Source: Chaunax sp. Z400 (Eukaryota; Chordata; Actinopteri; Lophiiformes; Chaunacidae). From it: a DNA stretch of 64,000 bases. Positions 34,998-47,481 of this stretch are shown here, one piece after another. The stretch's first letter is position 1. Every line of letters begins with the position of its first letter. Location: positions 6,385,355 through 6,449,354 of the forward strand of contig CM075204.1 in NCBI GenBank assembly GCA_037577475.1. The letters are read 5' to 3'. A program made the translations under genes and the position numbers. The notes under the pieces were generated by a model, which was not told the origin of the DNA, ran no database searches, and saw only the letters and a list, made by a program, of their open reading frames with translations.

Positions 34998-37900
34998 TGT
35001 GTGTCTGTGTGTGTGTGTCTGCAAGCTTCAACCGCATGGATTTCCAGTCACTCTCCCTCAGACATTTTGACAGGAGAAAACTCAAACAGTAGCATCAATA
35101 ATTCGTAAAGAACCACTTCTGTTTAGCAGCACCACTCAGAGCAGGTGGAGCTGTGCACGAGGTGGTGCGCTGCAGCTGACCTCACCTTCCTGAAGTCCTG
35201 CACGGAGATAAGTCCAGTGCGAGCGCGGTCAGACATCAGGAAGCAGCGTCTGATGGAGGTCCAGGAAGAGCGGACCACGTCGTATATCCTCAGCATGACC
35301 TCCACGCAGTCTCTGCTCGGAGCGCCGTGGCTCATCTGAACCGGACCGTGCAGGATCCCATCAGGGCACACGGTCCAAACAGGAGGACATGAGCAACAAG
35401 AAAGAAAATAGAATTAGAGGTGAGAGCCTCCATGTTATCTCTAATGTTTCACTTCTTCACAAGCTGAGACTTGGAACAAAGTGTTTTTTGTTTTGTGTTG
35501 TGTGATCAGAAGAGTTTTTTGTCTGTAAACTCGTGTTCAGACACACCATGGAATCAGTTACCATGCAGGGGGTCTCTGCAGTTTTACACAGATGGTGGGT
35601 TCGCTTGAGACAATGCAGGTCTTTTTGATTCCAAATTTGGTTTGGAGGGTTGCAGCTCGTGGGTTGCCAGATTAGGCCCTCTCCCACACACTAAGTTGAA
35701 GCTTGGAGCTCAGCGGGGGTCCTTTTAGAATGTGCCCACCCGGGTGTCATTGTTCAAAGCTTCTTATACACCTCCCCATGCCAAAAAAAGTACTGCAGAT
35801 CATCAAACTTGTCCAATTTGCTTGTCATGGCAGGCAATAATCGTGAGCCTGAGGGTGGGAGGTCCCCGCTGAGTTTACACATTCTGGCAACCCGCCGTCG
35901 GCCATCTACCCCCCCAACTAATACTTGCAGCCAATAAAACTACTATAGATCAGAGCTGAAGCAGAGGAGAGGAGAAGGGCTGCAGAGTTAATCTGAAATG
36001 TGCTCAGTGTGGGTTTGTGTAGCTGAAAGTACAGCTCTGTGTCCCTCTAACTGTGATGATGTCTACATCATACATGTTTACATGCATACTGAAGTCAGAG
36101 GTAATCGTTCTTATTGATGGCTCAGAACTGATCTGCCAACAGGTGAAGACGTGTCTCACTGTTAACCTTCATGATCCTACTTTTGGTCATGTTTGCTGGT
36201 GGACATTCAGAAACTCTTTGTTTTACTGTAGGTTAGATCGACATGTACAGTCTGGGCTACCTGTTAACTTCCCTATGCCTGTAGAGTCCTTTACGTATAC
36301 CAACTTTGTGCCAAACATGTCTCCCTTTGCATACAAAGGAATAAAATAAAGCTATAAAGCATAAGTACATTATTTAGATTAAGCCCTTAGTTCCAAAATA
36401 GACGACAGAAATGTTCTTTTAGTCTCCGGATCTATTAGTAGGTGAACACCTGTCAAACTTTGGAGAGGATCTGGATCAAAAAGCAGATTCAGCATCAATT
36501 CCTCAAGGAAGAATACATGGATTGTGATTAAAAAAAAAAAAAAATCAGTACAATGTGGTGTGGATCCAAATTAAAAATTGGATCTAGGGGATGTAAATAG
36601 GTTTTTATGACTCTTATAATATATACAAAGCAAGGCTAGAAACCTGTAACTACCATCAACGTGTAGCTGAAATAGTATGAACTCAGTAAAGCATGACCAG
36701 CTTTGACATGTCTGAATTAGATTTTGATTGATGCTTGATCTGAAGAGACTGACAGGCGTGTAAGAAATTTATTTAAAGAAATGAGAAATAGTAAATCAGT
36801 GCTATTCCAACATGTTTTTGCACACGCCTGTACTTCGTGTCACCTTTGCACAAGTCAGTTGCCCAACTTGAAAACCCAGCCAGAAAAGTCTGGACATGTC
36901 GCTTATAACAATCTCTGTCTCACAAGAGCTTATTTCATGCAGACACTGAATGGCAGACTAAGAAATAAATGTTCTCCTCCCCTTTTTACCGTTGCAGTAG
37001 GAAGAGGCAGGTGTCGTCGCTCATATGCCCTCTTTGTCTCTGCTGGGTTCAGGTTCAGGAGGAAGTGACGGAGGAAGCTGTGATAGGAAATGCAGCCATT
37101 TTTCATGATGTCAAACTTCACAGCCAGATGTTCAAGCTGCTCCTGAGTCATGTTGATGTTGAGAGATTGGAGGATCTCTGTAACACAGTCAGTCATTAGC
37201 ATGTGCATCATCATATAACCGGTAGAAGAAGTAGGTCATATGTATGGTATGGTTGCCACTTACCCAGGAAGCAGGTCCTGCTAATGTGTCCCTTGTGTTG
37301 AGGATCTTCCTTGGTACAGTTCCTCTGGATGTCCCTCCAGCAGCGCTGCACCGCCCCACGCAGCCTCCGTTCCATGCTACCCAGCAGGCTTCCTGTTCCC
37401 GGCCTCCCCACTGAGGAAGGATGCCTGGAGGTACACTGGGGAGCAGACTAGGAGGGGCAAGAAGGAAGGTCATAAGGAGGGCATCAGAACACTATGGAGA
37501 CAAGTGTAAGTTATTTAACAGGGGTTTGTGTCCATGCTGTCTCTACCCTCCAGCAGTCAGACGGGATCTCAGAGTCACATTATCAGGCTGAATGAACGTG
37601 TGAACATAAAAATCTGATCCCTTCAAATCAGATTTGAGTCACTTTCGTATGTTGTCCCACATCCGATGCATACAGGATCAGATTCGTAGCCATGTGACAG
37701 GAAGAGAACAGTCCAGATTGTCAGCTGTTCACAATCTGACCGTGAACAGCTGATTAAGTGTTCACCGTCCTCCTGAGCAGAATGTCATTCATACATTATA
37801 CATACACACATTTTTTTCCATACAAATTAAGAAATAAAACATATCTTTGTGGAAAAAATGTAGATGCATGATTTTTTTTTACTTTCCGTATAGACAGATT

Positions 37901-39944
37901 TGCATAAAACCTTTACCAGAGATAGGCATAGGGGATGGACAGTCATGGATGGGTCTAAGATCTGAATGTTCAGGGTGGAAGAATATAAACACAGATGATG
38001 CTTGTGAGAAGGAATGTAACTTTGATGAGCTTGATACCAATGATCATTTGAAATCATATGAAGTAAGTCATGACAGAGGTTTGTCCTCATGTGTCGTACC
38101 TTCCTACGATGTAGAGTGGCACCTGGACAAATAGATGTTGTCGCTGAGGCTGCTCCTCTGGGCTCAGGGGCAGACAGAGGGACCTTGTCGGTGGGACCCC
38201 CTGCTTCTGTGCTGGGTTTCCTGCCCAGGACACCAAAACGCTTCAGAAACTCTCTGTACTGCAGCTTCTTCTGCTCATTCACTGGCATCTGACTCCACAC
38301 ACACTCAAACTGAGAAGCAAGAGGAAACACACACATAATAATCCTCCTCACTGGGCGGTGAATACCCCAGAGAGAGTTACACAGTGTGGGAATTGGGTTT
38401 TTTCTCATGCAGTTAATGATTATCAGCAAAAATAAATTAGATTTTGATTAGAATAATTAAAGAAAAACGGACCAGGCTCAAAAGAATGAACCTGGCAAAC
38501 GTACTATAATTCATCTTCTCATTTGTAAGCGTGGACTGAGGCCAGTATGTGTTGTTTCAGCAGTGATAGCAGCGGAGAGCTGTTGGCAATGTGCTTGTTC
38601 TCTTGAATATTCTCTGAATAGAAGTGACTAGAACAGAAGCGGTGGTAAACACATTCACTGGCTTCACCTGATCATTGGTGAGTCTCAGGCTGTGGCGATC
38701 ACAAAGCTGTCTGAACTGCTCCTTAGAGACTGTAGCGCTGTGGGTGGGGTCCAAGTCCATCAGCTGTTTGGTGACTTCATACAAGTGGCCTGAAACCACT
38801 TCCTGGATCTGGTGCAGATGCCCTGTGATGTCAGAGGTCTTTGTCTGGGTGTGGGATCCGGCTTTAGTCCGACTCAGGCACCTGTCTGCTGACACCTGCA
38901 GCAGTATGAACAGAAGCAGGAGCTGCATTAAGGATTAAGGCAGTCGGTGGACAACTTTAAGAAAGGTTCAACCTTTAGAGCAAGATGGATGTCAAGCTCA
39001 CGTCTGCTGACGTGGTTAGCCTAGCTTAGCGTGACAACGCTCAAGATCCAGAGACCGACAAGAACTAAGAACTAACTAACTTCCTGCGATGCCTCATGTT
39101 ACCTTTGACGGGTTTCAAAAATTTGCACTTGAACCCAAATAGAAACAGATTCATACACAACACAAAATGTACTTTATGGTGTCATTTTATCCGAACTTAG
39201 TGGATCGTGAAAGTCAGTAGGCTTTATCCTCTGGGGACCATGAAATGAACATATACCAACTTTTGTGGCAATCCATCCAATAGTTGAACAGACCAACCTA
39301 ACCATCCATACAGTCTTACCTCTGATTGAAAAATATACGAACCAACAAGAGGTAGGTTTTTTTAATCGGCTATCAGCTCCTTCCTGCTCTTAACTAGACT
39401 TATTATATGGATTGGATAGAAAATGCAGGACAATTCCTTTAAGAATCAGTGCTTTTCTTACCAGTGTGCCCTCTGACTGAAACTTATCAAGGAAATCCTT
39501 CCAGTTAACGGTGCAGTTGTCACAGTCCAGCTCCAGTTTAGTCAGCATGTATCTGTACTGTTTATCTGACAGGCGGGCGCAGAAATGATCCAGCACCTGA
39601 CCAAACTCCAGAGCTTTGATCATCCCAGTCCCGCTCCTGTCAAAGGCCAAGAATGCCTGGAGGACAGAAGGAGGTGATGAGCTGAAAGACAAACTGATGG
39701 CAGAGAAAAATGAGGCGTGTTGCTGAAAAGCTTCACCTTGTACAGATTAGGTGCTGAGGCAGCGACTAGTTCTTGCATCCTAGCCAGAGCCAAGACTGGG
39801 CTGAGGCTGGCCAGAGACTCTATCTGATGCACAACATCAGGGGTTGCAGGAGGACGCTCCAGCGTCTCTGCTGTCTGCTCAAACGCAGACAGGAAATCCA
39901 TGGAAGATAACCTCTTACAGCTTTCATCCATGGAAACATTGAGC
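34517..39944 (-). CDS. efcab6: efcab6 last eight exons, to the stop codon
   Basis: Exons: 39737-39944, 39462-39656, 38668-38895, 38100-38309, 37264-37447, 36990-37177, 35186-35335 and 34517-34639. The clearest EF loop is FDRSGTGMIKALEFGQVL (D-R-S-G-T-G-M-I-K-A-L-E), at 39462-39656. Others are degenerate: LDPTHSATVSKEQFRQL, KFDIMKNGCISYHSFL and SDRARTGLISVQDFRK. The last exon reads VLRHFSISLSEEDFFHLA to NSFLWAFLH then TGA, closely parallel to the human C-terminus ending NDFLRAFLQ. A Pro/Gly/Ser linker lies in 38100-38309 and 37264-37447. Confidence 0.9.
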
Positions 39945-42900
39945 CTTAAGGAAGAGAGGTGCAACACAAGATGTGTTTTAGTTGTCAGAAAATGTTGGTA
40001 TGGACATCTTTTGAGTGACAGATATTCCATGTCTCCACATAATGCACTCTAGCCCAATAACAGCTCCAAACTCTGGTCCGAACTCTTTTTTTCTGTGTGG
40101 TTTTTGTTTCTCCATATGGGAGTAGAAGGAGTTGAGCTGACCTGCGCAGGTATTTTACAAGTTGCTCCGTCTGGACGGAGCAGTTAAACGTTTGTAAGAG
40201 GCTCAGCAGCTGCTCCACCGTCACTGTGCCATCTCCCCTCGTCTCCAGGTGAGTCAGGGAGTCACTCAGTCCCTCAAAGTTCTCCTGCAGAGTCTGCCTG
40301 TGGACAGAACATCATAAGAACACGAGAATTGTACCGCTCTGCTCTGGTTCTCATCAGACCAGCTTTGGCCTAACTTTAATCAGAAACATTTGAAAACTCA
40401 TGCAGATTCTGAAAAGTCATCTCCTCGAGTCCAACAATTAATAAACATCTAAAGAGAAAATGTTCTCACACTGCAAAATTAGAATAACAACAAAGAAGAA
40501 ATAAGTTGTTGATTGTATTTGACAAACACTTAAACACTGTAAATAAACTCTAAACTAACTTGTCTGTTCTTCTTTGTTGTTTCCTTCGTAATTTGAGTGA
40601 AAAGATCTTAAAACCAGAGCTACTAAATAAAAGAATCCTTCTAAATTTAAATTTAAATTTAGAAGCACACAATTACACTGACAAAGGCTGTGTAATCAGC
40701 TGAGAGGTGGGATATACCCTCAACAGGTTGCCATGTAAATTCCACACAGAATGGCCCCAGTAGGCAGGTGGGTTTTAACTCACACCCTTCTTAGTGTGAG
40801 GCGATATTTCAAACAGTGATTGTAATCTAGCATCCAACGCTACTACCATCGTCTTGAAAGGCTAAAGCTAGATACCCTGGAATGTACTGATTTTATGGCA
40901 CATTGTGTGCTTAGTAACATAAATGTACTACTTGAAATGAGATTGGTTTGCTAAGGTAAAGAAATGAATCTCAGGCAGATGTATGACAAGACGACAACAA
41001 ACAGCCTGCCTGTTTATTATAGGTTGTATATATGATAAGTTATCTTGGCTCAAATGATACACACAGTGCTGGTCAGTGGTGAACGGTGTCATACAGCCAA
41101 AATATTATATATTATATATATTCTGGTCATTCTAGTTTCAAGCGTTCAGTTAGTCAGAAACAGGAAGAAAAAAAACAACATTAGGAGAAAATACTAAACT
41201 CACTTAAAAACTGCCAGGTTGACAAAAACAAAGGAATATTGACAGATTTAAGCTTTAATCTTTCTTAGATTTCAGTTTTTGCAGTGAATGAATAAAAAAT
41301 TGTGTTCAGACAGCTAATAAATTGCCATATCTATTATTATTATTATCATTATACAGGATGTGGCTCAGGAGAAGGACATCTGGGCTACTGACTTGGACCC
41401 AGATAAGCAACAGAGAACTGATGGATGGACAATCAAAAACTACACACAGCTTCCTCCTTCACTTACTGTATACACCCCAGTGAGGGATCAGCAGGGGACA
41501 CTGATCTGTCAGCGTCAACAGTTTGGTTCATCTTCTGGCTCTGAGGCAGGAATTCTCCTTCAGGATGAAACCCCAGCTTTTCCAGAAAGTCACACACTGC
41601 TACACATCCCTGCCTCTCTGGGTCATATCTGTCAGAGAGAAGTTAAACCTGTGGCTGGCACCAGCAGAAACACCTCGGTGTATGCTGGGGCGACTGGGAT
41701 GTCCCAACTGGGAGTCCCTTACCTCAACCAAAGCTGGTCAAACTCATCAGATCTCATGGGAAGAGCATAAGTGTAGAGGAGTTCTCTCAAGCTCCTTTTG
41801 TGGATCCGACTGTGGCCATCTGAGTCAAACTGGCACAACACCTGATATGAGATGGACAAACAGGTTCAGATGTTTGCATCATGCAGAAATCATTCTGGTA
41901 CATGTATTATGTACATTCTGCTGACCTTTGACATGTCAGCCCACTTGTAGCGTGCTTCACGGGCCAGGAGTTCATGGAGCTGCTCTTGTCTGTCGTAACA
42001 TACAGAAACTTAAAACGCGCTGAAGAGCCAACTCTCCTCAAAATGAAACATCAGAAACATCTGTAATATCAGACTCACACAGTAGCTGTTCGTGTCCTTT
42101 GTTTGTGTTTGCCATTATTTTCAATGACATCAACAAATTCTGCATAGTTGAGGTTTCCTCCGGGATGCAGGCCAATCAGATCCAGCAGCCGCTGGTACTC
42201 CACCTCCCTGCAGAAGAGTCCCAGGCTGGTGTAGAGCACTTTGAAATCATGGCAGTCGACCACGCCTTTACGCTTCCTGTCCATCAGGCGGAATGCAGTC
42301 AGGTTGTCCTGATGGAAAGAGACAGCGTTAGACATTTATTGATTAAATAGTTGAATGTGCTATGGTGATTTTTTTGTAATTACACTCCAGTAAAGCTAAT
42401 TCCCACGCCCAAAGTGTTTCCTAGGTGCATAATTGTTGGTGCTGCTGTAGTAAAGACACATGCATAACTTTTCCTTAAAGCAGCAACTACTAACAACACA
42501 GGACAAAAGACTTTATTCATTCATATTCATTATTGGTGATGCCATGACCCACCCAACTCTGCCTCTGATTGGCTTGACATGATGATGAACATTTCTCTCA
42601 TCACCCATCACTTAAAGAACTTTGACCGCATGAGAAACATCATTGTCATAACAAGCCAATCAGACGCAAAGTATAGGGCGGGTCATGCTGTCGCCATAGA
42701 AGGATTCATAAAAAAAAAAAATCCTCAATCCATACTATCATAACTCTCAAAATCTAATCACCTAATGGAAATTGGCTCAGAAGTTTTTGCACAAATAGAG
42801 AGAATGTAAATAAATAAATAAATAATTTCAACATTCTCTCTAGTTGTGCAAAAACATTTCCCATCTCTCTCTCTCTATCTCCTTCATTTGTCGTCATTTT

Positions 42901-45900
42901 CTTATAAAGACACTGAAAATGCTGCAATAAACACCAGCTGCAAACAGAGTCAAAGTGGATTTTATCTCACGAGAATTCCAAGAAGGATAACTTTAAGGAA
43001 AAAGCTGCCAGTTCTCATTATTATTCTTGAGACATCTTTGCTTTTTACTAAATTTTCAGGTGAAAACTTTGCTCACTGGTCTGAACAATTTCCTGTCTTT
43101 CTCACCTCATGGATCGTCTTGATCCTGGTCTTCATGGCAGCCAGACACTCCTCAGCAGAAGTTACTCCATCCTTATCACCATGACCCTCAGAGCTCTGCT
43201 GCCCATCTCTGGCTTTGGCCTCTATACACAAACCACATGTTCCAGGTTACGGCACATGAATTTTGACATTTGGCCCATTTGTCCTACATCGTCAATCTTT
43301 GTGAGGGAATTATCCCCAACAAATTAGGATTTTTGTTCCATTTTAAGAATTACTTGTGTTTTTCTACAATCCACAGAATGCCCCTCGTGTCTGAAAAGCA
43401 CACTGGGCATTTAACTGCCTGACCTAATTTACATTTAATTAGAGGCACTCTTATATTCCAAATCCAGGAGGTCAATTTGTACGCCTTGCAAACATGACTC
43501 ATTTTATGCTTTGTTTAAAGATTCCTTCCTTTTTAGTTTCTATATTTTTAGAGGCTACAAATTAGAGCGATGCCCTACTGCTCTGTTTTCTGCTTCCAAA
43601 GCACATAATTAGCCCAAACAAGCAGAAATGAGTGTGATTCTGAATCTGTGTGCATCTCCGCTCTGCTAATGAGAAAAGAAGAGGCTTATTCTTACTCTAT
43701 TTATAATCCAGGATGATTTCTCCGATGGCTCATGTGCTAAGACAGACATCATTTTACAGGAAGCCGGGGGGGCTTATGTTTGATCACTGTGGGTGGGGTT
43801 GGAGTGTTGATGCAAGGCAAGACAGAGAGGAAGAGGATGGGAGCCTGGTGGGGAGTAGGAAGGGATTCTTAACATCTCTATTTAAGCATTGAAAACCCTG
43901 CTATGCAGAACTGATGGGATTGCTGACGCCGCTGGTCAACATGTTCTGGCTACTGTTCTTCTGTCTCACCCTCATACTTGGCCAAGAACGCTGAGCACTC
44001 CACGCGTCCATCCTTGAAGCCCAGCAGGTCAGTGAGCCTGTTGAAGTTCTTATCGTCCAACATGACCCAGCTGTCCTCTAATATCTGGGGACAAAATAAG
44101 ACAGAGCAGGACAGGTTTATCAGGCCAGGCTGCACTAACAGAACCACACTCCCTGTCCAACAGGAGAAAGAGTCAGACTGACCTGCATCTTCTAATCACT
44201 CACTGTGGAAGATGTAAAATGTCAAATATGTTGTAGGAGTTTATTTTTTTATGCTCGCATTTCTCTGTCATAATTAAATGAAAAAACATTGTTAAAGAAC
44301 AATAATTTGGTTCCTTATAACTGGATTAATCGGTTTTACATCCACCAAGGAGGCCGTGTTTTCATCCATGTCTATTTTGGTTCGTGTGATATCCACAGGG
44401 GGGGTTGGAGCCTATCCCAGCTCCTGCAGGGAACCCACACAGACACAGGGAGGAGCCTCAGGTCTGGATTCAAACCCAGACCCTTCTTGCTGTGAGGTGA
44501 CAGTGGTCACTGTGGTAACCCTAACCCTATTTTTGAATTTGAACTAAAATTAAAACAATAGTCCATGCCCAGTACTTTAGTACAACATCAATGACCTACA
44601 AGGATTGAGGGAGCTAGATTAAAGACGGATACATCTCTTAGATCTATCACAATTCATAATTGGTGTAAGACTAATTACCAGCCTTATGCACAAATAACAG
44701 GTTTAATAATCATGCATCTTGTCAGCTGGTTGCAGGTGTCGATCAAGTGAACTAGCAACATGTAGCTAGTTAGCAGGAGCCCCGAGATATTGAATTGGTG
44801 CACTGCTATGCTCTGACTGACATCCACAAGAGACAACGGGATAAAGGCCCTGTCGGATGTCTGACTTCATATCAAACCAGCTTTAAAACTTTTATACAGC
44901 CCAACCCTGAGCAGCAGTTCATATCCTGGGAGTCAGACTATATGAAGGGTGTAAATACAGCAGAATGGCATTAGAATAGAAATGTGGCTTTTAGTGCAAA
45001 TACATATAAAAAATATACCAGTTTATATTATTATATCTACTTCTTTATATCTACCATCATGGCTTTTATTTGCTGTCCACTCACCTTTCGTACATCCGCC
45101 TCTGACAGGGTTCCATCAGAGGCGTAGGTGAGGGCCTGGACGCGGTCAGTCAGGCCGGCCCGGCGTTGCTCCAACCTCCTTCTCATTCTCTGGAAGATAA
45201 TACCCAGAATGTTACAGGTGTCTGGACCGACCTGCAGGCTGGAGGGAGGCCGCTGTCCTCTGGCTGATGGAGGGGTCGACTGAGGTGATGTGCATGGCCT
45301 GGGGGGCAGATTGTTAAGGGGTCAGTAGAGGAGGGTACTATGAATAAAAGATCACGTAGCAGTCAAGGTTCTGATTCAAAGTAACCCATAAAGTTGTGTG
45401 TTTAACTCACTGCTGAGGCTCACCTCTCAGTATGGTAGCTGTCTCTGTGGGATGAGGATGAGGATGAGGATGAGGATGAGGATAAGGATGTGACATCTGC
45501 TAGGGGTACTCCCAGATTTCTGAGAAAGCCAGTGTAATAAACTTGTGTAGAAGAAAGGCCAGGTGTTGTGTCTGAGGTCTCACAGAGCCTGGAAACACAA
45601 AGCTGACGTTTGAGAGCGAGCAGAGAAAAACACAAACTGAGTTATATAGTTTTATTATTTAGCAATCAAACATCTGATTCATCATAGTCACCATGTATAA
45701 AACTGGACTCAAGATGCAACATTGGTATTTATGTGGAGTCATATCTGAAGTTCACAATCTGTACTCCTTTCAGCTCTATTTGATTCTGAGAAATATTGGC
45801 TGCAAGATGCTTCACTTCGTCTGAAATCAGCTAGATGATAACTTTTTATCTGCTGTTTGGTGCTGGGCAGGAAGTACAGCACAAATGAAGGTGATAAAGT

Positions 45901-46879
45901 CAAACCATGAGTCAAAAGAGGAAAGAAATCTCCATCACTTTTTAGATTTCACACTCATTTGATTCATAATAGATAACATTGATTAGTGCAGCTTTAAAGT
46001 AAATGTGACAAAACCTCCCTACTGTAAACAGGCACCAGGATTGACATTCACTAACTAGACTAACACATACTGTACCTCCGCCAAGGCCCAACAATCTGTT
46101 TAGACCCACCCCTCCACACAGTGTCTTGCAAATCAGTTCAGTTGTTGTGAAAGGTTATAAAAACTGTGTTAATCTGGATCTGATCCGTGCCCCACCCTTT
46201 CACAAGGTGGATCCATCCCATCCTCTCCTGTATAGTCAGCCCTCTGAGCTGCTGATCTGTCCAGGGGGGTTTTATTTCTTCATTCATGAGGTCACACAGC
46301 TGTAAACAGTTCTTAGAACATGATCTTTTACTCCTTAAATAATTAATGTCATATGTTTTCAAAATGCATGAGACAGTAATTATAAAGTCAGGCCTCCTAT
46401 CTGTCAAACATCTCAATGACAGGTTTAATTTACAGAGGATCAGTGATATGGAATCCTTTTTATAATTTAAATGTACAACAAGTTTTAAGAAAGCTGTTAA
46501 ATATGTGTTTTTATCCCTGCAGCATTATCATTATTGATTTACACAAAAGATACATTAACATGTATCTTTTGTGTAAATCAATAAAAATAAAAAAGTATTT
46601 TTGAATAGTATATATACTATCTTTTGTTTCCTTTCTGAGCTTTTGATGCTTGCGGTGTGTGTCTGGTTGTGTCTCTTACTTGTTGAAGTGTGTGTCAGAG
46701 ATGGACATGCCATAGCAGCTTAAGACGGTCTTCAGCTCTTCCTGTGTGACGTATCCAGTGTGCTGAGGGTCGCACAGCTTCAGAGCTGCCAGCACTGAAC
46801 TGAGCTGCTCACACAGTTTGTCCAGCAGTAAGTTCTCCACCTCAATGTACCGCGCACACACACAGACACACACACACAC

Positions 46880-46917
<38 letters not shown>

Positions 46918-46933
46918 ACAGACACACACACAC

Positions 46934-46975
<42 letters not shown>

Positions 46976-47013
46976 ACACACACACACGCACACACACACA
47001 GACACACACACAC

Positions 47014-47111
<98 letters not shown>

Positions 47112-47396
47112 CAAACACACACAAACCGTGTGTTATTAATTAACCCCTCTTTTATCTGTCAGTCTTTCTTTGCCTGTTTGATCTTGTGGTGTATTCTATG
47201 TGTGATATATGGGTGATATTTGATCACAGTGTGTTGTGTTAACACTCACTGTTCTCCATGAAGCAGGTGCCACAGACACTTCATCGACACATTCTGTGGT
47301 CTGTTTCTCATCTGGTGTTTTCTGCTGCTCCTAAGGATAAATAACCAAAAACATAGAATGAATGGCTCTATGTGGAGGTGTACAACTACTGTCAGG

Positions 47397-47481
<85 letters not shown>

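Noticed and set aside
46676..47216. Long Cys-Val and His-Thr open frames over the CA array
   Set aside because: Dinucleotide repeats have no stop codons in two frames. Only the efcab6 exon at 46680-46840 within this span is real.
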